From contig NZ_PENS01000011.1 of assembly GCF_003144325.1 (NCBI RefSeq), forward strand, positions 1 to 64,000: a DNA stretch of 64,000 nucleotides. Direction: 5' to 3'. The position numbers and the translations under genes were made by a program. The stretch is from Proteus terrae. Its GTDB lineage: Bacteria > Pseudomonadota > Gammaproteobacteria > Enterobacterales > Enterobacteriaceae. The notes under the pieces are model-generated. The model was not told where the DNA came from. It searched no databases and was given only the letters and a program-made list of their open reading frames with translations. Within the stretch, counting starts at the first letter, position 1; the number at the start of each line of letters is the position of its first letter. Shown in pieces: positions 38,894-48,630 of this stretch.

Positions 38894-41344
38894 ATGAAAA
38901 ATTTATGTGAGTTTGATTATTTATCACCTGATAAGGATATTGAATCATTAAAACGTTCTATTGTTTATAAACTAATGTTTATTGTTGGTACGTCGCCAAA
39001 ATATGCAACACCAACAGATTGGTTAAATGCAACCTCTTATGCCATTAGAGACCGTTTAGTTGAACGCTGGTTAAAATCAACCAAAGCAGAGCTTTCACCG
39101 AAAGTAAAACAGGTTTATTACATTTCGATGGAATTTCTTATGGGGCGTTTTTTAACCAATGCCATGCTCTCTTTAGGTGTTTATCACGAAGTTAAAGAGG
39201 CTTTAAAAGAGTTAGGTCTTGATCTTGAAAAACAAATCGAACTTGAGCCCGATCCTGGTTTAGGTAATGGTGGTTTAGGTCGTTTGGCTGCTTGTTTCCT
39301 TGATTCTTGTGCCACATTAGGTTATCCCGTTACGGGTTATGGTATTCGTTATGAATACGGAATGTTCCGCCAACAAATTCAGAATGGCGAACAACATGAA
39401 GTTGCGGATAACTGGCTTGAAAAAGGTAACCCTTGGGAATTCCCTCGTCATGATCTGCAATTTGAAGTGGATTTTGGCGGACGTTTACAGCAAGAAGGTG
39501 AGAAAAATTATTGGGTTAATACTTTCAACGTAATGGCACAACCTTATGACTCTATTGTTCCGGGTTATAACACACAAGCGACAGATACCATTCGTTTATG
39601 GTCAGCTAAATCAAATGTGGCGTTTAACTTAGGTAAATTTAATAAAGGTGAATATTTAGAGGCAACAGAGGCTAAAGATCGCTCTGAAAATATTTCTCGT
39701 ATTCTTTATCCTGATGATTCAACAACATCAGGTAAAATATTGCGTTTACAACAAGAATATTTCTTAGTAAGTGCTTCTGTTCAAGATATTTTGCAACGTC
39801 ATTATCATCTGCATCAACGCTTTGATAATCTAAAAGATTTTATTGCAATTCATCTTAATGACACTCACCCTGTTCTTGCTATTCCTGAACTAATGCGTCA
39901 GCTAATTGATAATCATGGATTTAGTTGGGATGAAGCATGGGAACAAACTATTCATATATTCTCATACACCAACCATACATTAATGGGTGAAGCATTAGAG
40001 ACTTGGCCTGTTGATATGCTTGGTCGTTCGCTTCCTCGTCATTTACAAATCATTTTCCAAATCAATGATAAATTTTTGAAACAAGTTAGAGAGCAATTCC
40101 CTAACGATAACGACTTATTACGTCGTGTTTCTATTATTGATGAAGAAAATGGCCGTAATGTTCGTATGGCATGGTTAGCGGTTATTATTAGTCATCAGGT
40201 TAATGGTGTTTCTGAGCTTCATAGCCAATTAATGGTGCAATCTTTATTTGCTGATTTTGCGATGATCTATCCTAAGAAATTCTGCAATATTACCAATGGG
40301 ATCACACCACGTCGTTGGCTGGCATTAGCAAATCCATCTCTCTCTCAAGCAATTGATAGCCATATTGGTACTAATTGGCGAACCAATTTAGAGCAGTTGG
40401 GTGAATTAATGCCATTGGTGAAAGATAAAAATTTCTTGCGCCAATTAAAAGATTCAAAACGTATCAATAAACAAAATCTTGCGCAGATCATTAAGGAAGA
40501 TTTAAATATTGATATTAACCCTAATGCGCTGTTTGATGTACAAATCAAGCGTATTCATGAATATAAACGCCAACTTCTCAATGTGTTAGGCATTATCACT
40601 CGCTATAATCGCATTTTAGAAAATCCCGAGAAAAACTGGGTACCTCGCGTATTTATTTTTGGAGGTAAGGCTGCATCAGCTTATTATAATGCGAAGAAAA
40701 TTATCAATCTTATCAACGATATTGCCAATAAGATTAATAATGACGAGCGTATTAAAGATAAACTAAAAGTGATCTTTATTCCTAACTACGGCGTAAGTTT
40801 AGCGCAACATATTATCCCCGCAGCAGATTTATCAGAGCAAATATCATTAGCAGGAACAGAAGCTTCTGGTACAGGGAATATGAAATTTGCCCTAAATGGT
40901 GCATTAACCATCGGTACGCTTGATGGTGCTAATATTGAAATTGGTGAGCATGTTGGTTTTGATAATATGTTTATCTTTGGTCACAATGCACAAGAAGTGG
41001 CAGAGTTAAGGCAACGTTATTCCCCTCGTCGTTATTACGATGAAGATATCGAATTACACACTGCGCTTAATCAAATCGCTAATGGGTTCTTTAATCCAAC
41101 TTGCCCTGATAAATACAAATCAATTTTCGATAGCTTAATTGAATTTGGTGATCATTATCAGGTATTAGCCGATTATCGTAGCTATATCGATACGCAAGAT
41201 AATGTTGATGTGCTTTATCAAGATGAAGATGCTTGGTTGAAAAAATCTGCGTTAAATATCTGCCAAATGGGCTATTTTTCTGCGGATCGTGCGGTGACAG
41301 AATATATGCAACGAATTTGGAAAGCTTCTGCGATTACATTGTAA
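38894..41344 (+). CDS. glgP: Glycogen phosphorylase
   Basis: The start at ATG 38894 ([13 protein letters not shown]) gives 816 residues, as in E. coli GlgP (815). Conserved parts are [51 protein letters not shown] and the PLP-lysine motif [25 protein letters not shown]. It releases glucose-1-phosphate from chain ends. A GTG 8 codons upstream is less likely. It is the last gene of the operon and is followed by a strong terminator. Confidence 0.95.
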   Translation: MKNLCEFDYLSPDKDIESLKRSIVYKLMFIVGTSPKYATPTDWLNATSYAIRDRLVERWLKSTKAELSPKVKQVYYISMEFLMGRFLTNAMLSLGVYHEVKEALKELGLDLEKQIELEPDPGLGNGGLGRLAACFLDSCATLGYPVTGYGIRYEYGMFRQQIQNGEQHEVADNWLEKGNPWEFPRHDLQFEVDFGGRLQQEGEKNYWVNTFNVMAQPYDSIVPGYNTQATDTIRLWSAKSNVAFNLGKFNKGEYLEATEAKDRSENISRILYPDDSTTSGKILRLQQEYFLVSASVQDILQRHYHLHQRFDNLKDFIAIHLNDTHPVLAIPELMRQLIDNHGFSWDEAWEQTIHIFSYTNHTLMGEALETWPVDMLGRSLPRHLQIIFQINDKFLKQVREQFPNDNDLLRRVSIIDEENGRNVRMAWLAVIISHQVNGVSELHSQLMVQSLFADFAMIYPKKFCNITNGITPRRWLALANPSLSQAIDSHIGTNWRTNLEQLGELMPLVKDKNFLRQLKDSKRINKQNLAQIIKEDLNIDINPNALFDVQIKRIHEYKRQLLNVLGIITRYNRILENPEKNWVPRVFIFGGKAASAYYNAKKIINLINDIANKINNDERIKDKLKVIFIPNYGVSLAQHIIPAADLSEQISLAGTEASGTGNMKFALNGALTIGTLDGANIEIGEHVGFDNMFIFGHNAQEVAELRQRYSPRRYYDEDIELHTALNQIANGFFNPTCPDKYKSIFDSLIEFGDHYQVLADYRSYIDTQDNVDVLYQDEDAWLKKSALNICQMGYFSADRAVTEYMQRIWKASAITL

Positions 41345-41376
41345 AAATTAAGCTAAATTTCTAAGGACAGAACAGT

Positions 41377-41401
41377 AACCGCGCTTTATTGCGCGGTTTT
41401 T
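41377..41401 (+). terminator. Terminator of glgBXCAP
   Basis: AACCGCGC / GCGCGGTT, 8 bp with a 6-nt loop, followed by a T run. It lies 32 bp past the glgP stop. Confidence 0.88.
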
Positions 41402-41430
41402 GCTTTTATTGGTTAAGCGGTTTAATAAAA

Positions 41431-42081
41431 TTAGATTTTAATACGGTAGGCACAACGTCTTGCGCCTTCTAAGATATATTCAACACGTTGTAGTTCTACC
41501 CCTAGTGTTTCAGAAAATAGCTCTTTCTCTGTATTACAAAAACCTTGGCACACTTTAGCTGCTGCACAAATTGGGCAATGATCTTCAATAAAAAGATACT
41601 CGTTATCTTTTACTTGCTCCCAGTGTGCCATATAGCCCTCTTGGCTACGCAGTGTGGCTAAAATATCTAAACGGTCTGTGAGTTCATCTGAATCTTTTAT
41701 TGCTTGTGTGTAGCGCTGATAACTCTGTTTCTTTCGTGCTAAAATAATTTTTTCGATAGCACTTTCACCCAATTCTTCACGAATAGTCAGTAAAATCTGA
41801 GCGGTTAATTCAGCATGTGTATCAGGAAATTGTTTCTGTCCTAATTCGGTTAAATGCCAATATTGAATAGGTCTTCCAACACCTTTTGGTTCAGTTATCG
41901 CTTCAACAAGTCCTGCATTAGCAAGTTTTACAAATTGTTGTCTTGCGGCTTCACCACTTGTACCAAGACGTTGCCCAATCTCATTTGCTTGCATAGGCCC
42001 ATGTTTTTTAATTAAAAATAGAATTTTATCGCCAACAGTACGTTGAGCAGGATAATTATATTCCAAGTTTTTTCTTGACAT
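41431..42081 (-). CDS. HTH regulator with C-terminal Cys cluster (SufR-like)
   Basis: The 216 residues have a winged helix at about 15-80 (ILFLIKKHGPMQANEIGQRL, GEAARQQFVKLANAGLV). The C-terminal metal-type cluster has Cys 169, 172, 178, 182 and 210 (CPICAAAKVCQGFC ... RRCAYRI). This arrangement is seen in SufR-like iron-sulfur regulators of the DeoR/ArsR-like group. It is divergent from an MFS gene across 92 bp holding a CCAAG-N6-CTTGG dyad. It probably represses that exporter in a redox- or iron-dependent way; this is inferred. Confidence 0.75.
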   Translation of the reverse strand: MSRKNLEYNYPAQRTVGDKILFLIKKHGPMQANEIGQRLGTSGEAARQQFVKLANAGLVEAITEPKGVGRPIQYWHLTELGQKQFPDTHAELTAQILLTIREELGESAIEKIILARKKQSYQRYTQAIKDSDELTDRLDILATLRSQEGYMAHWEQVKDNEYLFIEDHCPICAAAKVCQGFCNTEKELFSETLGVELQRVEYILEGARRCAYRIKI

Positions 42082-42122
42082 ATTAAGCGTCTCAGTATTT
42101 ATTTATCCAAGTTTTACCTTGG
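42063..42122. promoter_or_regulatory. Two CCAAG-N6-CTTGR dyads, probable operators
   Basis: CCAAG-TTTTAC-CTTGG at 42107-42122 lies between the divergent start codons. A near copy, CCAAG-TTTTTT-CTTGA (42063-42078), overlaps the first codons of the regulator gene. Their 44-bp spacing is about four helical turns. Confidence 0.5.
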
Positions 42123-42173
42123 TAATTTAACGAAGCTATGTCGTAATAGCAATAAAAGAAGGATATTTTTTTA

Positions 42174-43589
42174 ATGCACCCAAATAATAATAGCCAATGG
42201 CGTGATCTCTTTTCAGGGCGGAATGGTGCAATTTCCTTTGCCCTCTCTTTTGGTGTCGTGATCCACGCGATTAATATTTTAATGGCAACCACTATTTTGC
42301 CTTCTGTTGTAACTGATATTGGTGGAATGGGATTATATGCATGGAATACCACGCTATTTGTAGCAGCTTCAATTATTGGCTCAGTATTATCTGCTCGTTT
42401 GCTCAATTTGTTGGGCGCTAAAGGTGCCTATTTAGCCAGTACAGTATTATTTTTTATTGGTAGTTTGTTGTGTGCAGTTGCACCTAAAATGGAAGTGATG
42501 CTAATTGGTCGATTTGTTCAGGGCCTTGGTGGTGGGCTTTTATTTGCCCTTTCTTACGCCATGGTAAATATCGTTTACGATCAAGCATTATGGCCAAGAG
42601 CAATGGCATTAATTTCAGGTATGTGGGGTGTTGCTACATTAATTGGCCCTGCTATTGGCGGTATTTTTGCTCAATTAGATGCTTGGCGTTATGCCTTTGG
42701 TATTATGCTACCTATCATGCTTTTTTATGGAATTTATCTGTGGTTTATCTTACCCAAGAATGACAATGACGCTCCAAAATCAACATCACAAAGCTTGCCT
42801 TATCTTCAGTTAATAATTTTAACGACCGCCGTTTTGCTTATTTCATCTGGTAGTCTTTCTTCCTCACTTACCATTAATTTACTGAGTATCGTGGTTGTGT
42901 TTGGTTTAATTGGTGTGCTTATATTTTGTGAGAAACGCCTTACTGTTCGGTTGCTACCCACTAATACGTTTAAAGGTCTCTCTTTACATGCCCTTTTGTA
43001 TTTAACTATTTCGTTATTAGCCATTGGTATGACTTGTGAGATCTTTGTCCCTTATTATCTACAAAGCTTACATATGCAAACGCCTTTAGCTTCAGGTTAT
43101 ATGAGTGCATTAATGGCATTAGGCTGGACAGTTGCTGAAGTAATTAGCGCAAGTTGGCAAGGTACTAAAATGCGTTTTAGTATTTTAAGCGGCCCTATTA
43201 TTGTTTTTATCGGTTTGCTTGTGTTGGCTTTTGTTATTCCAAACCCATTACTGCAATCGGAAAACGTGGTTAGTCTTTTTATTATTTTATTTGCTTTGTT
43301 CTTAGTGGGTTATGGCATTGGTTTTGGTTGGCCTCACCTATTAACACGTATATTACAAGCGGCTTCCACGCAAGATAAAGATATTGCAGGTGCCTCTATC
43401 ACAACTGTACAACTATTTGCAACCGCGTTAGGCTCTGCATTTGCAGGTATGATAGTTAACTTGAATGGTTTTAATAGTGACACACCTGAAGGCCTCTCTT
43501 CTTCTGCTTCTGCCTTGTTCTTATTTTTAGCATTAGCACCATTAATGGCGATTTATACGGCATGGAAAATAACGCGTTGTTCTTATTAA
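42174..43589 (+). CDS. MFS multidrug exporter
   Basis: The 471 residues have about fourteen hydrophobic segments. The opening FALSFGVVIHAINILMATTILPSVV and the helix-4/5 region LIGRFVQGLGGGLLFALSYAMVN with GMWGVATLIGPAIGGIF are typical of DHA2-like exporters. Motif A is weakly kept (SARLLNLLGAKGAYL). It is divergent from the Cys-cluster regulator, so expression may follow iron-sulfur or redox status. The substrate is unknown. Confidence 0.8.
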   Translation: MHPNNNSQWRDLFSGRNGAISFALSFGVVIHAINILMATTILPSVVTDIGGMGLYAWNTTLFVAASIIGSVLSARLLNLLGAKGAYLASTVLFFIGSLLCAVAPKMEVMLIGRFVQGLGGGLLFALSYAMVNIVYDQALWPRAMALISGMWGVATLIGPAIGGIFAQLDAWRYAFGIMLPIMLFYGIYLWFILPKNDNDAPKSTSQSLPYLQLIILTTAVLLISSGSLSSSLTINLLSIVVVFGLIGVLIFCEKRLTVRLLPTNTFKGLSLHALLYLTISLLAIGMTCEIFVPYYLQSLHMQTPLASGYMSALMALGWTVAEVISASWQGTKMRFSILSGPIIVFIGLLVLAFVIPNPLLQSENVVSLFIILFALFLVGYGIGFGWPHLLTRILQAASTQDKDIAGASITTVQLFATALGSAFAGMIVNLNGFNSDTPEGLSSSASALFLFLALAPLMAIYTAWKITRCSY

Positions 43590-43617
43590 TCCTTATTTTT
43601 AATGTCATATAAAACAC

Positions 43618-43648
43618 AAAAGAGGTGATATATTTTCGCCTCTTTTTT
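43618..43648 (+). terminator. Terminator after the MFS gene
   Basis: AAAAGAGGTG / CGCCTCTTTT with one G-U pair and a 9-nt loop, followed by T. Confidence 0.8.
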
Positions 43649-43727
43649 ATTAAAACATTGGTTTTATTTATGAAAGATCCTATTTTTTATTCTGTCAAAA
43701 TACCTTTTAACGATAAAAGGAGTTTTT

Positions 43728-44495
43728 ATGACAAATATTTTTTCAAAACCTGCAATTTTAAATAATAATTCTAATGTTGTTTTTAACAAAGAACCATTAA
43801 ATAATTATGGGAATTTTTTAAATAATATAAAAAATATTAAAAACACCTATTTAGATATCTCCATATGTGATAATAATAAAAGAAAAGAGATCACTGTAGA
43901 CATTGCGGATCTCAGTAAAAAATTAATATCAAAAATACGAGATCTATATACACCAGAAGAAATATCCTCTTACAGGGTCGATATAAAAAATCCAGAAAAA
44001 TCAACAAATTTATTAAATAAAGCCTATAAAAAAGTAGATGACAATATTTTAGATTGGTGGATAAATGAAAAGAAAGTTCTCCCTTCTTCAATAATTAATC
44101 GGACAATTGACAATTTATATCGTAATGAAAAGATTATTGTGGATAAAGAGACTAAGCAATGTTTATTTTCTTTAATATCTCATGAATTTAATCTAGAACT
44201 AGATAGTAACGTTGCTCAAAGTACACTGATCCAGCAATTACAAGATATTCCTGAAGTAGTAAAAGCAATAGATGATTTGGGAATTTCTGATAACTCATAT
44301 TTAAAATATGAAGTCTATTGTTTATTGGCTGGAAATATCTACAATTTTTTATCAGGAAATGAAAATAAAGTTAATTTTTCTGAAATAAAAGAAGCAATTA
44401 AAGAAATAGCGCAACGAAAATTCGGTGTTCCTAAAAGTGAATTAGGTGGTTTTTCTTTTTATCCTGTATTTACACTCGCTTTCTGTAAAAATTAA
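43728..44495 (+). CDS. Hypothetical AT-rich orphan protein
   Basis: The 255-residue soluble protein has no recognised domain, signal peptide or membrane segment. It is preceded by a strong Shine-Dalgarno (AAGGAG), so it is probably real. The first 70 residues are rich in Asn, Ile and Lys (NNNSNVVFNKEPLNNYGNFL). The rest looks helical with a tidy end (GVPKSELGGFSFYPVFTLAF). DNA is visibly more AT-rich than the flanking MFS and ridA genes, which points to transfer. It resembles in style, but not clearly in sequence, the broken gene at 205-1228. A secreted effector or an antitoxin-like factor could be imagined, but nothing in the sequence shows it. Confidence 0.6.
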   Translation: MTNIFSKPAILNNNSNVVFNKEPLNNYGNFLNNIKNIKNTYLDISICDNNKRKEITVDIADLSKKLISKIRDLYTPEEISSYRVDIKNPEKSTNLLNKAYKKVDDNILDWWINEKKVLPSSIINRTIDNLYRNEKIIVDKETKQCLFSLISHEFNLELDSNVAQSTLIQQLQDIPEVVKAIDDLGISDNSYLKYEVYCLLAGNIYNFLSGNENKVNFSEIKEAIKEIAQRKFGVPKSELGGFSFYPVFTLAFCKN

Positions 44496-44571
44496 ACTAT
44501 TGATCTAGTTTTAGACATTGCGTATAAATAGATATACATTTTATCTAACTTAAGTGAAATAAGAAACCGCA

Positions 44572-44973
44572 ATGACCTCACATCTTACACTACAAAATAT
44601 TGATGCCCTCTCATCCCCTGGTGGGCATTACTCTCATGTTGTGACTGCAAACAATATGTCGTTTATTTCTGGGTTATTACCCTTAGATAAACAAGGTAAT
44701 CCATTGGCAAACAAGCCGGTTGAAGCTCAAATCACACAAGTACTTGAAAATTTAAATGCTTGTCTTCTCGGAATAAATGCAAAGAAAACCGATATTGCTC
44801 AAGTAAAAGTCTATGTGACTGATATTAATGAATGGCCCGTTGTTAATGAGTTATATGCAAAATGGATTGGCGAACATAGACCCGCAAGATTAGTCGCTGG
44901 CGTAAAAGAATTACATTTTGGAAGCAAAATTGAAATTGAAGCCGTGGTGATCAAGGAGCAATCTTATGAATAA
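44572..44973 (+). CDS. RidA/YjgF-family enamine/imine deaminase
   Basis: The 133 residues have the RidA fold signature: GGHYSHVVTANNMSFISGLLP, then QITQVLENLNACLLGINAKKTDIAQVKVYVTD, and the end RPARLVAGVKELHFGSKIEIEAVVI with the carboxylate-binding Arg and catalytic-region Glu. It hydrolyses reactive 2-aminoacrylate or 2-aminocrotonate to keto acids and ammonia. The next gene makes exactly these intermediates and overlaps it by 8 nt. Confidence 0.85.
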   Translation: MTSHLTLQNIDALSSPGGHYSHVVTANNMSFISGLLPLDKQGNPLANKPVEAQITQVLENLNACLLGINAKKTDIAQVKVYVTDINEWPVVNELYAKWIGEHRPARLVAGVKELHFGSKIEIEAVVIKEQSYE

Positions 44974-45934
44974 GTTGTCTATTCCTACCTATAAAGATGT
45001 TGCAGAAGCCCATCAACGCATTCTGCCTTATCTTAATAAAACACCTGTTTTAACCTCTCGCACGATTAATGAGCTAACAGGAGCACAGTTTTATTTTAAG
45101 TGTGAAAACTTTCAACGAATGGGAGCATTTAAATTCCGTGGTGCGATGAATGCGTTATCTCAATTTAATGATCAACAATGTAAAAATGGTGTTGTGACTT
45201 TTTCATCAGGTAATCATGCTCAGGCAATTGCCTTATCGGCAAAGCTATTAGGTATTCCTGCAACAATTATCATGCCTGAAGATGCACCAAAGGCAAAAAT
45301 GGAAGCAACAAAAGGCTATGGTGGTCGTGTGATCACTTATAATCGTTATACAGAAGATCGCGAAGAAATTGGGCAACAATTAGCACAAAAAGAAGGCTTA
45401 ACATTAATTCCACCTTACGATCACCCTCATATTATTGCGGGGCAAGGTACTGCTGCCAAAGAGCTATTCGATGAAGTGGGTGAATTAGATATGCTATTTG
45501 TTCCATTAGGTGGTGGTGGATTACTTTCTGGCTCTTTATTATCAACCAAAGCCCTCTCACCGCAATGTAAAATATACGGTGTTGAGCCTTTAGCTGGAAA
45601 TGACGGACAACAATCATTACGCAAAGGCGAAATCATTCATATTGATACCCCGAAAACAATTGCAGATGGCGCGCAAACTCAGCATCTAGGCAATTATACT
45701 TTTGAGATTATTCGTAATAATGTGGACGATATTTTAACTGCAACAGATGAAGAGTTAATTTCGGCTATGCAGTTTTACGCCCAGCGAATGAAAATAATTG
45801 TAGAGCCAACGGGTTGTTTAAGTTTAGCCGCAGCGCGTCAATTTGGTGATAAATTTAAAGGTAAAAAAATCGGTATTATTATCAGTGGCGGTAATGTCGA
45901 TATCGCGCAATATGGTCACTTTTTAGCACAATAA
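44966..45934 (+). CDS. Serine/threonine dehydratase (fold-type II PLP ammonia-lyase)
   Basis: The 322 residues contain the PLP Lys in MGAFKFRGAMNAL at about 55, SSGNHAQAIALSA, the glycine loop PLGGGGLLSG and the end GIIISGGNVD. No C-terminal ACT domain is present, so it is the catabolic, not IlvA-type, form. It converts Thr or Ser to 2-oxobutyrate or pyruvate through enamines. The 8-nt overlap with the RidA-like gene couples production and quenching of the enamine. Serine racemase or hydroxyaspartate dehydratase relatives are alternatives. Confidence 0.82.
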   Translation: MNKLSIPTYKDVAEAHQRILPYLNKTPVLTSRTINELTGAQFYFKCENFQRMGAFKFRGAMNALSQFNDQQCKNGVVTFSSGNHAQAIALSAKLLGIPATIIMPEDAPKAKMEATKGYGGRVITYNRYTEDREEIGQQLAQKEGLTLIPPYDHPHIIAGQGTAAKELFDEVGELDMLFVPLGGGGLLSGSLLSTKALSPQCKIYGVEPLAGNDGQQSLRKGEIIHIDTPKTIADGAQTQHLGNYTFEIIRNNVDDILTATDEELISAMQFYAQRMKIIVEPTGCLSLAAARQFGDKFKGKKIGIIISGGNVDIAQYGHFLAQ

Positions 45935-45968
45935 ACCATTGCCCCTTATGTATGTCCTAATATTAAAA

Positions 45969-45996
45969 AAGCAGTATAGAAAAGCCTATACTGCTT
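45969..45996 (-). terminator. Terminator of the minus-strand TTT/kinase/aldolase operon
   Basis: An 11-bp perfect stem AAGCAGTATAG / CTATACTGCTT is followed on the minus strand by TTTTTT. On the plus strand no T run follows. Confidence 0.75.
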
Positions 45997-46057
45997 GAAA
46001 GGATCAACATACAACCCCAATCAATTAAAATAACGGGGGCGTTTATTTGATCACTGT

Positions 46058-46969
46058 TTAATTAAGTGAAAAAGTGATACCTGCTTCTTTACATAATTGA
46101 GTTAGATTTTCTTTTAGTTGTTGATTTTCATCAGACAATAAATCCAGTTGTGGCAAACGCATATGACCACCATCTAAACCACGCATAGTTAATGCTGATT
46201 TAAATATTGCCATATTCGCACCAGACTTAAGTGCATCACTAAATTTCACACAAAATTGTTGCCAATGTTTCGCTTCTTGATAGTTACCTGCAATATAGGC
46301 TTTATACATATTCACAAATGGCTCAGGGAACACACAAGCACAACCTGAAACTGTACCATCACAACCTGCATCTAATAACCCTAAGAATAATTTGTCGTAG
46401 CCGTGAAGAACTGAAAAACCTTCTGCAACCGCAAGATAACTTAATGTTGTATTGTTATCAGCAAAACTGTATTTAATACCAATTACATTTTTACACTGTT
46501 GTTGTACTTTTGCCACTAATTCAGGTTTGATATTATTTGCGGCACATTGTGGTATGTTATACAGATAAACAGGGAAATTATCTGGTACGCTGTTTGCTAC
46601 TGTTACAAAATAGTTTTCTAATTCTCTGTCCGTTGCACCAAAAAATTGTGGTGTCACCACACCAATACCATCAGCACCAACTTCAACGGCATGTTTGGCT
46701 AATTCAATGGTTTCATTTAATGTCATTGCACCAACATGAATAAAGACAGGTAAACGTTTATTCGCTGTATCGACAACGGTTTTCGCAACATTTTTACGTT
46801 CTAACGCGGATAAACGCAACATTTCGCCTGTTGTACCACAAGGATAAAGGCAATCAACGCCCTTGGTTACTAACATTTCAGTTAATGCAGATAACGCTTT
46901 AATATCCACTTGATCGTTCAAATCAAACGGAGTAACCATTGCCACTGTAACGCCAAATAATTTTTTCAT
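46058..46969 (-). CDS. DapA-family class I aldolase, probably not DHDPS
   Basis: In this 303-residue TIM-barrel enzyme the Schiff-base Lys is K166 (GIKYS), with Tyr-137 (LYNIP) and the pyruvate-carboxylate loop GTTGE (46-48). Dihydrodipicolinate synthases have an Arg just after the Tyr motif (YNVPSRTG); here it is YNIPQCAAN. The VTPYY loop is VTPQFF. It therefore fits the N-acetylneuraminate lyase/2-keto-3-deoxy-acid aldolase side, which splits a keto acid into pyruvate and an aldehyde. It is the last gene of an operon with a TTT importer and a DhaKL-like kinase. The substrate is unknown. Confidence 0.8.
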   Translation of the reverse strand: MKKLFGVTVAMVTPFDLNDQVDIKALSALTEMLVTKGVDCLYPCGTTGEMLRLSALERKNVAKTVVDTANKRLPVFIHVGAMTLNETIELAKHAVEVGADGIGVVTPQFFGATDRELENYFVTVANSVPDNFPVYLYNIPQCAANNIKPELVAKVQQQCKNVIGIKYSFADNNTTLSYLAVAEGFSVLHGYDKLFLGLLDAGCDGTVSGCACVFPEPFVNMYKAYIAGNYQEAKHWQQFCVKFSDALKSGANMAIFKSALTMRGLDGGHMRLPQLDLLSDENQQLKENLTQLCKEAGITFSLN

Positions 46970-46987
46970 ATAAAGACCTTTATTAAA

Positions 46988-47593
46988 TCAGATTGCTTCA
47001 ACAATAACTTTAATTGCCAACATACCCGGATCATCTAAACCAATAGATTTTTCTGGGAACATACGAGCTCGACCTAATAAATTAGGTTTTTGGCGGTATT
47101 CATTAAGCGTACTATCGACGCTTTGTAAGGCTACTGCTTTTAGATTATCGATAGCTAAAATGGGTTTTAACGCTTCAGATAAATGGTAAAGAATATCGAG
47201 TACAGATTTTTGCCCTAATTCCCCTTTTCCTCTCGCCATCATGCTTTGATAGGCAACGGTTAATAGCGGTGAAATGTCGGAAGGCGATATTTCTTGAAGC
47301 TGGTTTTCTTTGCAATATTTTGCCATTGCCATAAAAGCCGTTGCTTGCAATGTACCAAAAGAAGAAGCACAGGCTTTTTGTAATGATTTACTGCATTGAA
47401 AAAATGCTTTGCTGAGATCATCAGGCCAATCTTGTGAATCGTCGGCAATTTGTCGCCAGCCTTTTTGCATGGTGATCCCCAAATCCCCATCACCTAGGCG
47501 GCTATCTGCTTCACAAAGCATTGGTTGAGATTGCTCACAAGCGATGGCGATACGCACAACCGCTTGTTTGAGCATTTCAAGTGTAATATTCAT
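46988..47593 (-). CDS. DhaL-like ADP/ATP-binding subunit of a DAK-family kinase
   Basis: Starting at ATG 47593 (MNITLEMLKQAVVRIA) with GGAGGG 7 nt upstream, the protein has 201 residues. The metal-Asp cluster is intact in ADSRLGDGDLGITMQKGW; E. coli DhaL has GDGDHG at the same place. SSFGTLQATAFM and GKGELGQKSVLD match the other nucleotide-site loops. No DhaM phosphotransfer subunit is encoded here, which suggests use of ATP rather than PEP-PTS. It lies 2 nt after the DhaK-like gene, so they are coupled. Confidence 0.85.
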   Translation of the reverse strand: MNITLEMLKQAVVRIAIACEQSQPMLCEADSRLGDGDLGITMQKGWRQIADDSQDWPDDLSKAFFQCSKSLQKACASSFGTLQATAFMAMAKYCKENQLQEISPSDISPLLTVAYQSMMARGKGELGQKSVLDILYHLSEALKPILAIDNLKAVALQSVDSTLNEYRQKPNLLGRARMFPEKSIGLDDPGMLAIKVIVEAI

Positions 47594-47595
47594 CG

Positions 47596-48591
47596 TTATA
47601 CCCTCCAGAATGCACAATGAGCCGGTGCATTCATCAAGGCTTCTAGCTCCTCATCTAACTTGCACAATGTTAAGCTTGCACCTGTCATTTCCATAGATGT
47701 GGCATAACGGCCGACCAATGGGTGCACAATGGTTGCACCTGTTTTATTGATCAGTTGTGCAATTTTATTGTACAGAATATAAAGCTCTTCTAATGGCGTT
47801 GCGCCTAAAGAGTTAACTAATACAGAGACTTTATCCCCTGCTTTTAATGATAATTCCGTTTGTAGACGTTCAAACATCTCTTGTGCAATATCATCTGCAC
47901 TACGTAATTTATCACGCCAAATTCCTGGCTCACCGTGAATGCCCATCCCCATTTCCATTTCATCTTCACCAATTTCAAAAGTAGGATGGCCTACTGCGGG
48001 TAAGGTACAAGATGTCAACGCACAGCCAATAGTTCGGGTGTTTTCCATGGTTTTTTGAGCAATACGCGTAACTTCATCAAGCGTTGCACCTTCTTCTGCT
48101 TTTGCTCCTGCCATTTTAAAACCATAGATCATCCCAGCAACACCACGGCGTTTGTGCGCTTCTTCTGGTTTTGCTGAAGCCACATCATCAGCGGCTAAAA
48201 CAGTTGTACAACGAATATCATCTTCAAAATCAACCGTTTCAGTCGCCATATCAAAATTCATAATATCGCCACCGTAATTACCATAAAGTAGCAATACACC
48301 TAAGCCATTGTTGGCTTCACGAATGGCATCGGCCATTAAATCTGCTGAAGGCGAAGCAAAAACATCACCTACAGCGGCAGCATCGAGTAACCCTTCACCG
48401 ACATATCCGGTAAATACAGGTAAGTGACCTGAACCACCGCCAGTTACAATCCCCACTTTGGGCTTATCTGTTTTTTTCGAACGAGTAATCAATCTTGACT
48501 GTGGTTGGCGATAAATATCACTATGAGCAAGGCATAAACCTGCTAATGTTTCATTGACATAATTTTCTGGCTTATTTAATATTTTTTTCAT
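47596..48591 (-). CDS. DhaK-like substrate-binding subunit of a DAK-family kinase, divergent pocket
   Basis: The 331 residues (E. coli DhaK 356) retain the covalent-carbonyl His in [16 protein letters not shown] with His-56, and Asp-109 in [10 protein letters not shown]. Residues around the dihydroxyacetone pocket differ from E. coli: GHEPMH is GHLPVF and Lys-104 (KNYTGD) is Gly. The family phosphorylates short ketoses and aldoses such as dihydroxyacetone, glyceraldehyde or erythrulose through a hemiaminal on His. The changed pocket argues against plain dihydroxyacetone. It sits between the TTT importer and DhaL in one operon. Confidence 0.85.
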   Translation of the reverse strand: MKKILNKPENYVNETLAGLCLAHSDIYRQPQSRLITRSKKTDKPKVGIVTGGGSGHLPVFTGYVGEGLLDAAAVGDVFASPSADLMADAIREANNGLGVLLLYGNYGGDIMNFDMATETVDFEDDIRCTTVLAADDVASAKPEEAHKRRGVAGMIYGFKMAGAKAEEGATLDEVTRIAQKTMENTRTIGCALTSCTLPAVGHPTFEIGEDEMEMGMGIHGEPGIWRDKLRSADDIAQEMFERLQTELSLKAGDKVSVLVNSLGATPLEELYILYNKIAQLINKTGATIVHPLVGRYATSMEMTGASLTLCKLDEELEALMNAPAHCAFWRV

Positions 48592-48630
48592 GTGATCACC
48601 CGATATTTTTATTTATCTGCTGATTTCTGA

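Noticed and set aside
46058-46969. Annotation as dapA (lysine biosynthesis)
   Set aside because: The Arg that binds the distal carboxylate and the second Tyr region are missing, and the operon is catabolic.
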